Assembly (NCBI GenBank): GCA_009667805.1
Contig: CM019063.1
Coordinates: 89,989,877-90,053,876 of the forward strand
Source: Leptobrachium leishanense
Lineage: Eukaryota > Chordata > Amphibia > Anura > Megophryidae
Length of the DNA: 64,000 bases
Reading direction: 5' to 3'
Shown here: piece after piece, positions 31,339-43,331 of the stretch
Layout: every line of letters starts with the position of its first letter
Numbering within the stretch: the stretch's first letter is position 1
Translations under genes and position numbers: made by a program
The notes under the pieces: model-generated
What the model was told of the DNA's origin: nothing
Database searches by the model: none
What the model saw: the letters and a program-made list of their open reading frames with translations, nothing else

Positions 31339-31548
31339 TATGTGGGTAAAAGCTTCTTGATCCAAGGAGAAATCTGACTGCCATTCTGGGGTCAAGAAGG
31401 AATTTTTTCCCAGTATGTTGCATATTGGCAAGCATTCAGACTGGGTTTTTTGCCTTCTTTTGGATCAACAGCAGTAGGTTATGTGGGAGAGGCTGAACCC
31501 GATGGACGCATGTCTTTTTTCAGCCTATGTAACTATGTAACTATATGT

Positions 31549-32195
31549 AATTACAATCCGTGCACATTTTTTCATCCGTCAAAAAATAATGTGCGTAAAA
31601 AAAGACGCGCAAAAATGCGCACGCATTAACGATGCACGCAGAAATCGGTGTGTGGACTGTTTTTTCACGCGATTCAGCCAATCAGAATTAAGAACCACAA
31701 TTGTCTCCTGTTAAGTTTTTGCGCCTGTCAAAATCAATCTGAGTATATATGCTGCAGCAATAATAAAAACACGCACAACTTCTCAATTTTATTGTTTGGG
31801 TATGCGTAGAATGTGTAACTATACTTTGCTGTATTTTTTTTTTGGGCTGGTGTATTTGGTTTCGGCCAGGACGTTCAGATTTGCCATTAACACCAGCTTT
31901 TCAAAGATGTTAAAATTATGCACGCAAACATTGTCTGTTAAATTTTGAGCATAGATTGTAATACCATCCGCATACCAGCGCACAAACGCATTTGCGCTCA
32001 CAATGTTAATTATAGGATGTGCAAAGTACATTACGTTCGCAAAGGGTTCGCGCAGGTTCACCCACGGTAGATGTTAATGCGTATTTTTTGCGCGGACATT
32101 GTAATAAGACGTTCTGCACAAAGGGTTTTGCCCCTTGCGTTAATGCGTTTTTGCATACGCGTTAACATTTGCGCGAATAATGTAATAGAGCCCTT
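31549..32195 (+). mobile_element. Family D element, copy 3, left end missing
   Basis: Begins within 'attacaatccgtgcac' directly at the CR1 tail and ends 'aataatgtaatagagccc'. Shares interior palindromes with the other two copies. Confidence 0.7.
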
Positions 32196-32710
32196 TGTAT
32201 TTTGTTCATATGAGATGGACTTTTGGTAGTCTCCATGCAAGTCAAAACAATGAGGACATGCGCACTCCAGAAAGTTTAAACCATACATTTAGCTGTGAAG
32301 TGGGTGCTAATGGATCCAGAACTTGCCAAGGCTCAATACATACATAAAAACAGAAGAAAAGGGTCCAGGCATTCCAAAGTGGCATTTGAACGAAACTTTT
32401 TAGCAACATTTTGTGTGCTTATCAACATTTTTCAATTTCCAGGTGATAACCTGTAGGTAACACAGCTGATATTGTCTTCAAAGCTCTCTTTGGAATGTCT
32501 GAACCACTTATGATGTTGTTTGTGGTAGCCTCCTGTCCATGGCAAATTTCTTGATAGCTTATTGTCAAATGCAGCTGTAGAGTGTGTAAGGCCTTAGGCG
32601 AAGCTTAAATGTGAGGCTTATCACGTCATGAAAAAAAATAGCCGGCTGTAACCCTTTACATTTTAATTAATGTAGTCTCACACGGTTTTTTTCGTAGACA
32701 GGGTTACCAA
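32196..32710. other. Unique DNA
   Basis: Nothing recognised. Confidence 0.45.
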
Positions 32711-33599
32711 GGGGGTTATTCAGAGAGATCCGAAATGTCGCCGAAATGTAACTGGACACTGAAATTTAGCGAACGGGGACATTTCGGGGCAAATCGGCTA
32801 TTCAGAGAGCAGGCAATTCGCTAAATGTTGGCGAACTGCCTGCACGTATGGTGCCTGTCCGAGGGCAGTGAAATCCCCCATAGAGAAGCAATGCTTAGTC
32901 TATTCAGAGAGCACAAACCAGCAGTGAAAAGTTGCTGAAATGCCCTGCTGTTCGGCGGTTTTATTCGGCAGGTTTATTCAGGTGAATCCCATAGGCTTCA
33001 ATGTTAAAAATATTCTTGTTTTAATTCAATATCTAATAAACCGTTTATTATTTTATTCTGCTGTAAAAAGTCTATTTATTGATTTTTTTATAGGATATTC
33101 TAAGCATTTTTTGGGATTTTCTGCAAAAAAAATCTGCTTTTTTATTTTTCTGTAACCTTTCTGTAACTTTTTTATGTAATCTTTTTATTATCATTCATAT
33201 GACCTTATATGTAAATTCCAGGCATTTTCGTTCAGTAATCTTTTTGCAAACAGCGTTTCAATTTTGAAACTGTCAAGCATATTTATTTAATTTTTTTTAC
33301 CACGTTCGTCTGCTTGTCGAGTTTTTCCGGCGGCTGCTCTGCGTTGCGATTGACGGCTCGTCGGGTTTTTCTAGCGAGTTCGGCGGGGTTTTTGCAGCGG
33401 TTTTTGCGTGTTTACAGAGAGTGTTCGGCGAGTGTTCTGTGGGTTTGCCGTGAGTTTTCCCTGCACTACGGGGGCCCTGCATTGCTTGCTGAATACACCG
33501 CAGGGTCAGAGAACTAGGATCGCCGAATCGCAACGAAGTACGGGGAACGAAAAGTCACCGAACATGCAGTGCTTTTTTGAGTCTCTTTGAATAACCCCG
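32711..33599 (-). mobile_element. Family A, diverged subfamily (A2)
   Basis: Minus orientation. The terminal hairpin reads 'gaaatgtcgccgaaatgtaac' instead of the usual 'ggctgccgaaagggaaccg', a variant shared with 58843-59332, so a distinct subfamily. The outer ends are degraded (GGGGGTTATTC and GAATAACCCC). Confidence 0.75.
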
Positions 33600-34307
33600 A
33601 CAGTTGGCATTTTATACAAAGCTTTAATATTCTCCAAACTAAAGCCTTGCTCTTGGGAAAGTGTGTTTGATTTTTTTTTGTTTTTCCATGAGATGTGAAC
33701 TTAGATTTGTCCATGAGATGTGACCCGTAATATTTGTAAGATTGCTAAACATCAGATTTTCTGGCGTGAGTTTACATTCGATTAATGTTTTTCTCGTCCA
33801 TCAGAGGGACTCTCAGATAATATGGAAAATATTCTCTGATTTAGAATGAAGCAATCAGCTGTTTGCATTTGCAGTGCTAGCTATAAGTATAGTCTAAGAG
33901 GGGAAAAATTCAAATCTATTGGAAAACAGAAATAACTCAGGGGCTTTTCACTCACATTTATTTATTTATCTTTTATTTCTGCAATTGTCTGGTGATTGAC
34001 CATCAAAACTCTCTTCTACTGTTTGCCCTAGGCAGACAATGTGTCTATCATCTTCCAATTAGGGTATGATAGCTTGGGGTTGCAGTAGATCATAAAGCTT
34101 TTGGCCGTCTTCGGGCCCTTTAGATAAAATGTTCATGAAGTCAAGCTTATACTGTGATCTTTAAGTACTCTCTGTTTTATATTTTCTTTATTTGGAAGCT
34201 GGTTTACCAGAATGAATTCAATATGATTTATTTCATTTTAGTTGCAGTCAATAGGCATCCTATTTAAAAGTAAAAGACATAAAAATAAAACGTAAAAAAA
34301 ATAAAAC
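33600..34307. other. Unique DNA
   Basis: Nothing recognised. Confidence 0.45.
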
Positions 34308-34311
34308 TTAA

Positions 34312-34557
34312 CCCTGCTGAGCCATTTCACGTCTTAATAAAAAAAAGAAAAATGTGTTTTTTTTATTATTTTTTTTCTTTACTTTAAATATTGTTATGTT
34401 TGGTATCATTGAAAAGGCCATGATCTGGCCTTTCTAATTATACCAAACATGACCCTGCTAGCTGCCAACAGTCGTGAGATATTTGGGTTCAAAGGAACCC
34501 CATCTGTCCTTAGGAGTCAATGAGGACGTTCCCCACACGTCCTCAGCAGTGAAAGGG
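34312..34557 (-). mobile_element. Family G, internally deleted 246-bp copy
   Basis: TTAA at 34308-34311 and 34558-34561. The left end CCCTGCTGAGCCATTTCACG and right end CAGCAGTGAAAGGG match family G, with only three of its hairpins left, including 'ttggtat..ataccaaa'. Confidence 0.8.
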
Positions 34558-34561
34558 TTAA

Positions 34562-34994
34562 TGAGGAGTTAAGTTTTATTTTACGCAATTAACTAAATCA
34601 AGGGGGGGGGCTAAGCAAAGGCTAATAGAATGAAACAATAGAATAATCTAAGCAGGTTAAACAAAATACATTTTTTGTTTATTTAGAGGCAGATTAAAAT
34701 AATTTTGGGCCAGGAATTAAAGATTTTGGTGGGCCTATTTTTACGTATTATATTATTTAACTGGTATATACAACTGTGTGTATACAGTATCTCACATTAT
34801 TGTAAATATTTTATTATATCTTTCCATGTGACAACACTGAAGAAATGATACTTTGCTACAATGTAAAGTAGTGAGTGTACAGCTTGTATAACAGTGTCAA
34901 TTTGCTGTGCCCTCAAAATAACTCAACACACAGCCATTAATGTCTATTGTCTAATGTCAAAAACGCCTTTTAAAAGTAGCTTTTTGTTTTTCTT
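34562..34994. other. Unique DNA
   Basis: Nothing recognised. Confidence 0.4.
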
Positions 34995-35325
34995 TTTCTT
35001 ACAGCTGTTCAGTAGCTGGTCGACTTTTTTCGGATTGATTCAGCGTTCTGTTCGGCGAATGCATGCAATGAATTTTAGGCAGGTAATGGGATCGATTCAG
35101 CGGTTTTGCAGCAGTTTTAGAATGCCTTTGGCGATTTTGTTCAGCGCTTTTTCAATTCGTTTGCAAATTCGAAGATGCACTTGGTGGGTCGATTCACCAC
35201 ACTTTGGGGAACCAGCAATGAATGCTGAATTCACTGCAGGGTCAGCAAATTTAACTCGCTGAAGTGCAGCGAATGGGAGAGCACCGAAATGTCGGTGAAA
35301 TTTCAGAGGTCTCTGAATAACCCTG
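34995..35325 (-). mobile_element. Family A-related element, diverged, left part only
   Basis: Minus orientation; keeps the order of family A ('aatgctgaattcactgcagggtc', 'ctctgaataaccctg') with many substitutions, so an older or distinct subfamily. Confidence 0.6.
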
Positions 35326-35422
35326 TTAGTATTACCCTATTTATACATTTTGATTATTATTGAATATTAATATTCCCTGCAACACAACCGGAGCAGCATT
35401 ATGTCGTATTCAGTGATACAAT

Positions 35423-36336
35423 CAGGTTATTCAAAGAGTTCCGAATTGTGGCCGAAAAGGTAACCGAACGCAGAAATTCAGCGAACCTTTCCTGGCCATT
35501 CAGCTATTCAGAGAGCAGGCAGTTCGCCAAATGTTGGCGAATTGCCTGCACATACGGTGCCTGTTCGAGGGCAGTGAAATCCCCCATAGAGAAGCAATGC
35601 TTCATCTATTCAGAGAACACAAAACAGCTGAGAAGTTGCCGAAATGCCCTGAAATTCGGTGGTTTCATGCGACAGGTTTATTCAGGCGAATCCCATAGGC
35701 TTCAATGTTAAAAATATTCCCGTTTTAAACCAATATCTAATAAACCGTTTATTATTTTATTCTGCAGCAAAAGTCTCTTCATTTTTAGATTTTTTTAGGA
35801 TCTTTTAGGTATTTTTCGTGATTTTTTTGCAAAAATTTTTTTCTGTTTTTTTTAAAAAAATCGTTTTTTCTTTTAAATCGTTTTTTCTTTTTTCTGTAAC
35901 AGACTTTTATTATCATTTTTATTATTCATTGGATCTTATATGTAAATTTCAGACTTTTTCGTTCTGTAGTTTCTTTGCAAACAGCGTTTCACTTTTCAAA
36001 CATTAGAGCGTACGTTTTTTTTTCCAGTCCATTCGTCTGCGGTGTCGGCTTTTTCCAGCGGCTGCTCTGCACTGTGATCAGCGGCTGCTCAGGTTTCTCC
36101 GGCGTGTTCGCGGGGTTAATCTAGATGTTTTTGTGGGTTTTGGTGTGCGTTAGCCGGGTTTTGCGGTGAGTGTTCGTCAGGTTTGTGGCAGCATTTCCCT
36201 GCACTATGACGGCCCTGTGGTGCTTGCTGAATACACCGCAGGGTCGCCGAAATGGGATCGCCAAATCACACCGAATTGAAGAGAACTTAAAGTCACCGAA
36301 CGTGCAGTGACTTTTCGATTCTCTTTGAATAACCCT
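35423..36336 (-). mobile_element. Family A transposon, full-length
   Basis: 914 bp; left end lacks one G (CAGGTTATTC). It contains all family hairpins and ends 'gaataaccctg' followed by ATAG. Confidence 0.85.
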
Positions 36337-37171
36337 GATAGTTTTTTACTGAATGGTAAGTTTAAAGCAATAGTTTGGGATGATATATATATATTTAAAG
36401 TATATTTGTCAAACTAAAGTAAATGTGACTTAAGAACGTTGCTCTGGGCTACTAAGGAAATTTCATAAAAAAAAATCCTGACATTCTTAAATCACCAGAA
36501 AGAGATTAACAAAATGCATTAAGAGGGATTAAGATGTGGGAAAATGTCACCTGCTGTGTGGCCTCAGGTTATGTTTACAATAATTCATGTACTTCAAGAT
36601 ATCTATTGCGTTTTCATATGTAGGAAATTGTAGAATTAAAACTCATGAAACATATACACGGAATTTGTCTGTCATGAAAAATAAAATAAATAGTGTTTAA
36701 ATAATAATCATAAAATGCATCTAAATCCCACATACAAATAATGTGTCATTTCTTTGATGTATAGGGATACACGAAACCGCTGCGTTTTTGTTTATATCAA
36801 AGCATGTCTGCTAAATAGAATTCCCCGTGTTGAAAAAAGTAATTGTATCATTGTATTTTAAAATGACATCAATATATAACCCTTAAAGCCTATAGATGAA
36901 TGCATGTAACTTACTCCTCTTGCAAAAATGAAATGTACTATACTAGCAGCAACAATTTGCAACATTTTCTCCTGTTTCTCCTTTTGGGGGTCTTTGTTAA
37001 CCTTGTATACTGCATCTCTTCAATGAAACAAAACAAATAAAACCATTTTCACCATGCACTGTGTAGCAGATACTCTGTTTAAAAAGTATTGTCAGGTGTT
37101 GTTACTTTAACCCCATCGTGAATTGAAAACCTCTTTACATTATCCATTAACCCTACCACTAGCACTCACAT
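36337..37171. other. Unique AT-rich DNA
   Basis: Nothing recognised. Confidence 0.45.
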
Positions 37172-37325
37172 TATTATTATCCTTTTATTTATATAGCGCC
37201 ACAAATCCGCAGCGCTTTACAAGATCAGTGTACAAGGAGTTGATACATTAGAATATCACACATGGATGATGACCTGATTCAGGGGGACCCTGTTCCCAAG
37301 GGAATTTACAATCCATGAGAGCACC
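37172..37325 (-). mobile_element. L2-like LINE 3' terminus
   Basis: Reverse of an L2-like tail: (TTA)n, 'tatatagcgcc', 'gcagcgctttaca', then 'gggaatttacaatcc'. Same block as at 43170-43331. Confidence 0.65.
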
Positions 37326-37375
37326 TCTCCAGTAAGTGTCCTTGGGCAAGACCCCTAACGGTACACACTCGCCAC

Positions 37376-37440
37376 CCAGGACATACTTGAAAACGAGAGA
37401 AATCACAATGTATCCTTCCTGGTAAATCCAAATCCAGGTA
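37376..37440 (+). mobile_element. LINE tail (CAATGTATCCTTCCTGG type)
   Basis: Matches the 3' tail at 28536-28600; only the last ~65 bp are present. Confidence 0.65.
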
Positions 37441-37949
37441 AAAAAAAAATTGGACAAGTATTTTGTGAGGTTGGCGCATCCATATCGTTAGGTGTGTTGG
37501 CCAAGGACACTCGCTGGTGGCATCTCCTGAGTGGGATTGAGTCATCTTTCCATGATTGTAGATCAGCGATCTAGTGGTTAGGTTGAACCCGCTTCTCGTA
37601 CAGTTGAGATCTCTCCACAGTTGTATTGGAGGGATGTGCTGAATGGTATTTTGACTAGGTTCTCCACGGTTGAAGGGTAGAGATGTTACCACTGGACTCC
37701 ACAGCCGATATTGTGTGGTAGGCAAGTTTGTACTGTTAAGTGTCTTAACCAAGGACACTTAATGGAGAGGTGCTCTGGCCACATAAACACACGCGCACAC
37801 ACAGTGCAAAAAATAGGGTTCATATAAGCACAAGATAAAGTGTTATAATACAAGTATTCTGTGATTTATTTACTAAACACACTTATTATAGTGTGGAGGC
37901 TTTTTATGTCACTTTTTGTCCTCCACCACAACCCTTGTAGATAGTGATT

Positions 37950-38025
37950 TATTTATTTATTTATAAGGGATTTTACCAGGAAGGATACATTGAGATTTCT
38001 CTCGTTTTCAAGTATGTCCAGCAAC
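37950..38025 (-). mobile_element. LINE tail (CAATGTATCCTTCCTGG type), reversed
   Basis: (TTTA)n followed by 'ccaggaaggatacattgaga', inverted relative to 37376-37440, 510 bp away. Confidence 0.7.
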
Positions 38026-38443
38026 AGATTAGTGATACACCTGGGTATATGTGAGAAGAAACAAGATAATACTTATATTTTAGATGGAGCTCCACATCCC
38101 CATTTCTCAGAGTATACACTGTGATAAAGTGAGGGGAATTGTGTGCAATGGTGTGTATATTCCCCCTGTGTTTGTGAGAGGGCATTGGGCTGTTTGAACC
38201 CAGGAAGAAAATATGTTTTAAATTGTTCCCTGTGCTGCAAGGTTTCCCCCACCTGCTAATTAAAAGCCCTTAATTGTTTCCTAAGTGTGAGGAAACAGTG
38301 AGGGGAAGTAAGGAGATTGAGCGAGAGAGTAAGCAGCAGAAAACGGTGGAGCTCTGGGTTTGGCAGCTTGGAACGAGGACTTCAAAAAGCTGGTATTTCT
38401 TTTGGTTATTTTCCGAAGTTAGTGAGGGACGCTTTATTGTTTA
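38026..38443. other. Unique DNA
   Basis: Nothing recognised. Confidence 0.4.
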
Positions 38444-38978
38444 CAGGGTTATTCAAAGAGATCAGAATGGCTGCCGAAAGGGAACCGAACGCTGAAAATC
38501 AGCGTTCCGTTATCTTTCCTGGCCATTCGGCTATTCAGAGAGCAGGCAATTCGCCAAATCCTGGTGAATTACCTGCACATATGGTGCCTGTTCGAGGGCA
38601 GTGAAATCCCCATAGAGAAGGAATGCTTCGTCTATTCAGAGAACAGAAACCTGCAGTGAAAGGTTCCCGAAATGCTCTGCCATTCGGTGGTTTCATTCGG
38701 CCAGTTTATTCAGGCGAATCCCATAGGCTTCAATGTTAAAATATTCCCGTTTTAATTCAATATCTAATAAACCGTTCATTATAAAATTCTACAGTAAAGA
38801 GTCTCTTTATTTATAGATTTTTTTGGATATTTTAAGCATTTTTCGGGATTTTTATTTTTTAAAAAAAAGATTCCTTTTATTTACCGTATTTTTCGCTCCA
38901 TAAGACCATAAGACGCACCTAGTTTTTAGAGGAGGAAAACAGGAAAATAAATATTCTGAAATCAAATAGTGTAATAAT

Positions 38979-39645
38979 GGATATTGCCCCAGCTCATGGA
39001 TACTGCCCCCAGCTCATGGATATACTGCCCCAGCTCATGGATATACTGCCCCAGCTCATGTATACTGCCCCCAGCTCATGGATACTGTCCCCCAGCTCAT
39101 GGATACTGTCCCCCAGCTCATGGATACTGTCCCCCAGCTCATGGATACTGCCCCCAGCTCATGGATACTGTCCCTAGCTCATGGATACTGTCCCCCAGCT
39201 CATGGATACTGCCCCCAGCTCATGGATACTGTCCCCCAGCTCATGGATACTGTCCCCCAGCTCATGGATACTGTCCCCCAGCTCATGGATACTGCCCCCA
39301 GCTCATGGATACTGTCCCTAGCTCATGGATACTGTCCCCCAGCTCATGGATACTGCCCCCAGCTCATGGATACTGTCCCCCAGCTTATGGATATGCCCCC
39401 CAGCTTATGGATATGCTCCAGCACATGGATTTGCCCCCCAACTTATGGATATTGCCCCAGCACATGGGTAATGCCCCAGCACATGGATATGCCCCAGCTC
39501 GCTCATGGATGTGCCCCAGCTCGCTCATGGATGTGCCCCAGCTCGCTCATGGATGTGCCCCAGCTCGCTCATGGATGTGCCCCAGCAGCTCATGGATGTG
39601 CCCCAGCTCGCTCATGGATGTGCCCCAGCAGCTCATGGATATGCC
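38979..39645. repeat. 21-bp minisatellite, unit ATGGATACTGTCCCCCAGCTC
   Basis: About 30 units, sliding from ATGGATACTG(T/C)CCCCAGCTC to ATGGATGTGCCCCAGCTCGCTC towards the right. The core CCCCAGCTCATGG is shared with the array at 51360-52050. Long open frames across it are an effect of the repeat. Confidence 0.9.
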
Positions 39646-39858
39646 TCCGCTCACCTGTCACTGCCGCGTTAGGCTCCCTCTGTGCGTGCATCCGGCGGCA
39701 GGAAGCTTGGGCACTCGCCTGGGGGAGCTACGTGACCGCGATCTCGCGAGATCGCGGTCACGTGGCTCCCCCAGGCGAGTGCCCAAGCTTCCTGCCGCCG
39801 GACGCACGCTCAGAGGGAGCCTAACGCGGCAGCGACAGGTGAGCTGAGGCATATCATG
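39635..39858. repeat. ~220-bp near-perfect palindrome
   Basis: Arms of about 110 bp around a centre at 39746/39747 (CGCGATCTCG|CGAGATCGCG). I count about six mismatches. It covers 'gctcacctgtc', 'ggctccctct', 'ggcggcaggaagcttggg'. No spacer between the arms. Confidence 0.9.
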
Positions 39859-40148
39859 GGGCATTCGCTCCATAAGATGCACCCACTTTTCTGGTTTTTC
39901 CGGCGGCTTCGCTGCGTGTGATCGACTCCTGCTCGGGTTTTTCCTGCGTTTTCGGCGGGGTTAATCCAGATGTTTTTACGGGTTTTCGGTGTGCATTCGC
40001 CTGGTTTTGCGGTTAGTTTTCGGCGGGTTTGCGGTGACCTTTCCCTGCAATTTGGGGACCCTGTGGTGCTTGCTGAATACACCGCAGGGTCGCCGAAATG
40101 GGATCGCCAAATCGAACTGAATTGGAGAATGAAAAGTCAGATTCTCTT

Positions 40149-40178
40149 AGTCTGACCCTAGCCTTACAGGGTTATTCA
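40149..40178 (-). repeat. 30-bp micro-inversion spanning two transposon termini
   Basis: Reverse-complementing exactly these 30 bases gives TGAATAACCCTG, then TA, then AGGCTAGGGTCAGACT. This restores both the right end of family A after 'gattctctt' and the left end of family B before 'aacgcattttt'. Confidence 0.9.
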
Positions 40179-40180
40179 AA

Positions 40181-40589
40181 CGCATTTTTCGCGTTGTCCG
40201 TGATAAAGTGCGTTCGAACGAATGGATGCATTTTTTCACGGAATACGCAATAGCGGTCATACGATGCGCATTTTCATCCGTGATTTTGTACGGATCATCA
40301 ATAAAACACTTTTTGCGTCTGGACGTTATGTTGGCCGGACATTAGCAACGTCTGACGTCTCCTAATCACGCACACATGCCGCTAGCGGACGCAGCGCACT
40401 CTGTACGTCAGTACTAGCTGTTTGACGTTCTCGAAAAAATGCGTTCGTTTGCAACTTGCGTTGCGCGGCCGCACTTTTGTGCGGCCGTTCTTCGTATGCT
40501 GCCTGGCATTGGACGTAATTTGCTGCCAGCGCGGCCGTGATTTAGTGCGGCTAAACGCACGTTAATACTGTGTTAATCTGACCTTAGCC
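40181..40589 (+). mobile_element. Family B transposon with inverted left terminus
   Basis: Body identical in order to 11650-12056, right end 'ctgaccttagcc' then TTA. Its first 16 bases are found inverted at 40149-40164. Confidence 0.8.
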
Positions 40590-40592
40590 TTA

Positions 40593-42766
40593 GTCAGCAC
40601 TCAGACGAGGTAGGTTTTGTTTTCTTTTATATTTCATTTGATTGCTGGAGTGCAGAAATAAAACTCTGAGCTATATAAGAGACTGTGTTAACGTGCCATA
40701 ATTGCCTTAGAGGACTGCGCTATAGCGCCCCCATGTGACAATACATATAATAGAAAAAATAAAAACCATGCCATAGTGCAATAATGTTATATGCAGAATA
40801 TTATCGGTTTGTGTCTGATTGCAAACTCACATCCTGTGGAGCCCATAATACTTGTGTCAGTTTATGGGAGTGACACTGTCCTCTCTCGATTCCTGAAGGA
40901 CTCTCAAAGGGAAAAAGCAGGACTAGGAGAGCTCATAGGGCAGATTATACTGATTGTATGTAGGGAAAAAGATGTAAAGCAGTCCCACTCACCTGGACTG
41001 GAGCCCGTATAATGGCTGTAGTCACTGCAATTTAAACACCTTTAGATGGGGCGATGTAGTAACCCCAATGGAAATAATCAATATCTAGGTATCCTTCCAA
41101 AATGTTAATTTATTATATAAGGTAAATAATAAAAACTGCTCAAACACTGATTAAACATCTGAATACAAGCTTTGTGTGTTGAACCAATGGGAAAGCAGTT
41201 CCTTCCGCAAAAATAGTGGAGGAACTGCGTTCCCATGCGTTCCCCCTCGACTTGACCCCTGGGTGGTGCACATACAGAGAGAAGGGTGGAGGGTAGAGGA
41301 CTGCAGGAAACAGAGGAGCCGGCTGAGAGTGATGTTAGTCACTGTGAGGCTGGAGTTCATGGTAATGCTTGGGTTCACAGCAAGGTAGCAAAGTACAGGA
41401 TATAGGAACACTGGAGAGGTACCAGTGGGCTTGGAGGGTACAAGGGTCTACAGAGGACTCAAGGATCTTGAAAGGACATGAGGATATTGAGAGGGCAAGA
41501 GCGTCTTTGGTACAGCAGGGGGCTTGAGAAGATACGAGTACCTTGGAATCTGGAACCAAAGGGAGGCATTGGAGCAGGCTGAGGGAGCAGTTAGGTATGC
41601 AGGGTTAATGCAGGTTTTCAGGAGTAGATAAGCACAGATCTTGTCTTTGAGAACAAGTGAGCAGCAATAATGGAGCCCTGACAAGATGGAGGTGTGGTCC
41701 TTTATTGGGAGCTAGTCAGTGCTAATAGCTCACCTGTGAAAAGGTGCAGAAGGCAGGGAAAACCAGGGCTGGTGTGCTGAGTTTAGGAGTGGAATATGAG
41801 TCTACATCAAAACCTGGGCAGGAATGGAGACAATACATGGAGGTTGCTTCCTTCATGCGTGGCCACAGGTCTGTCCTTCACTGGGACATGACAGAGGCGA
41901 GATCCTGCAGGTCATGGAGGGGACGCTCCTGATGGCTCATTAGCGCTGCCCGAGCCTCCTAGAGGCTAGCTAGCAGCCATTACGGGGCAGGCTGTTGGAT
42001 TCAGTACCTGCCTTGTAATCTACTTGTAAAACGGGGACGCTAAGGGTAGATTTGCACCCACAAATTTTTCCCCTCAGTGTTCCCATTTTATCTCAGGGCA
42101 CATGATAATGCCCCTACTGATTTGACTGTATATTACAGAATGTCGCCCATTTTTAAACGATTTCTAAGTGAGTGACCTAAACATACATTTTATTTAAAAA
42201 TAAAATTAGGCTCCTGATATATGCAACAAAATGCAATAATGAAGAAATCATTTTCCCCAAGACAAAAGTAATCCCAGCCCTATTTGCTCCTCAGTATTCC
42301 CTAGTAGCACTAGTATATAGTATTTTAATAGCTCCAATTTCAGGCACAATTTAGTTTGTATTATAGTGTCATAGCAATTCAAATTGGGCTTCAACATCCA
42401 AACGCAGTTCAAAACAGCTTTGGGGTAAATCTCAAAGGAGCTCAGAAATTCAAGATTGCAGCAGTAATGACAGTACCATTCATCATGTATTCCTTGAAAG
42501 TATGTGGGATGTGATGTACATAAGTAATCATATAAAATAAAATACAAATGGAAAAGGAAAAAAGCAAACAAAGATAGGATTGAAGTGACATTACAATGTA
42601 TCTGTATAGTTATCATTTTCATTTTGTGTCTAGCCCTTAATCTAACCAGTTTAACCCTTTTACCGACAAGAGGTTTGTCAAAACGCACTGATTCTTAGGA
42701 TTTTAAATAAAATTCCTTAAATTTCCTGTTAACATTATAACGCACGCCCGCACCCACTCACGCACC
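40593..42766. other. Mostly unique DNA
   Basis: A reversed fragment of the GGGGTCAAGTCC element lies at 41217-41262, and family E-like words occur at about 42030-42100. Otherwise nothing recognised. Confidence 0.45.
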
Positions 42767-43331
42767 GTGGTGCATGCTATCATGTCAATATGGACCAAAA
42801 TCTCTGATTTTCTCAGAAGGAGAATTAAGTTCAAACTACTCACCCTAACCTACAAAGCCCTCACTAACATCGCTCCTCACTGCAATGTTCTGCTTCTGGC
42901 ATCCTCCATCATTACCTCATCACATGCGAGACTACAGGACTTTTCTTGTGCGGCGCCAACCTTATGGAAGGCGCTTCCTCGCAAAATATCAGACTGTCCC
43001 CAAATCTGGTGTCTTTTAAACGCTTCCTGAAGACACATTTGTTTAGGGAAGCCTACCACCCAACTCTAATAAACATCCAACCAACTCAATAAACGTCTTC
43101 ATCTCTGTATATTCCCATCATTGCAGTCCTCCCCTCCTGTTTCTCACTCCTCCATCCATCCATCCATCTAGATTGTAAGTTCCCACAGGAATAGGACCCT
43201 CATTTCCTCCTGTATCTGTTAGTGAAATATTGAATTGCCCGTTTGGTGTATTTAAAATTGTTTTGTGACCCATTGTACCTCTGTACAGCGCTGCGGAATG
43301 TGTTTGCGCTTAACAAATAATATAATAATAA
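42767..43331 (+). mobile_element. L2-like LINE 3' end
   Basis: Positions 42767-43030 encode RIKFKLLTLTYKALTNIAPH and FSCAAPTLWKALPRKI. After a shift comes FKRFLKTHLFREAYHPT, the ORF2 C-terminus of L2-type LINEs. The 3' UTR follows: 'gattgtaagttcccacagga', 'gtacagcgctgcggaatgtg', then (TAA)n. The CPQIWCLL region shows the shift. 5'-truncated. Confidence 0.8.

Larger units (their letters stand above)
30145..31548 (+). mobile_element. CR1-clade LINE, 3' part, split by family B
   Basis: Coding begins KWQMKFNLDKCKVMHFGVKN (about 30169-30228), a CR1 RT motif. It is interrupted by family B and resumes to a stop at 31338. The 3' UTR carries 'aagaaggaattttttcccag', 'ttttttgccttcttttggat' and the (atgtaact) tail, the standard CR1 terminus. 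A 5'-truncated insertion. Confidence 0.85.
38889..39893 (+). mobile_element. Minisatellite-bearing element (TTTTTCGCTCCATAAGACGC)
   Basis: Opens 'accgtatttttcgctccata' and 'agacgcacc', a terminus motif seen in many vertebrate MITEs. The same motif ('cgctccataagatgcaccc') recurs in direct, not inverted, orientation at its right border. Contents: a 21-bp minisatellite and a large palindrome. Confidence 0.55.
38444..40160 (-). mobile_element. Family A, split by a minisatellite-bearing element
   Basis: Minus orientation; begins CAGGGTTATTCAAAGAG, continues to about 38886, resumes at 'ggtttttccggcggc' (39894) and runs to 'gaaaagtcagattctctt' (40148). About 180 bp of family A is missing at the insertion. 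The terminal 12 bp of the element is present but inverted together with the neighbouring family B end (40149-40178). Confidence 0.75.

Noticed and set aside
38984..39847. Open frames of 287 and 248 codons rich in HGYCPPA/SSWILS repeats
   Set aside because: They run along the 21-bp minisatellite (a multiple of three, so frames stay open) and into the palindrome; no real protein signature.
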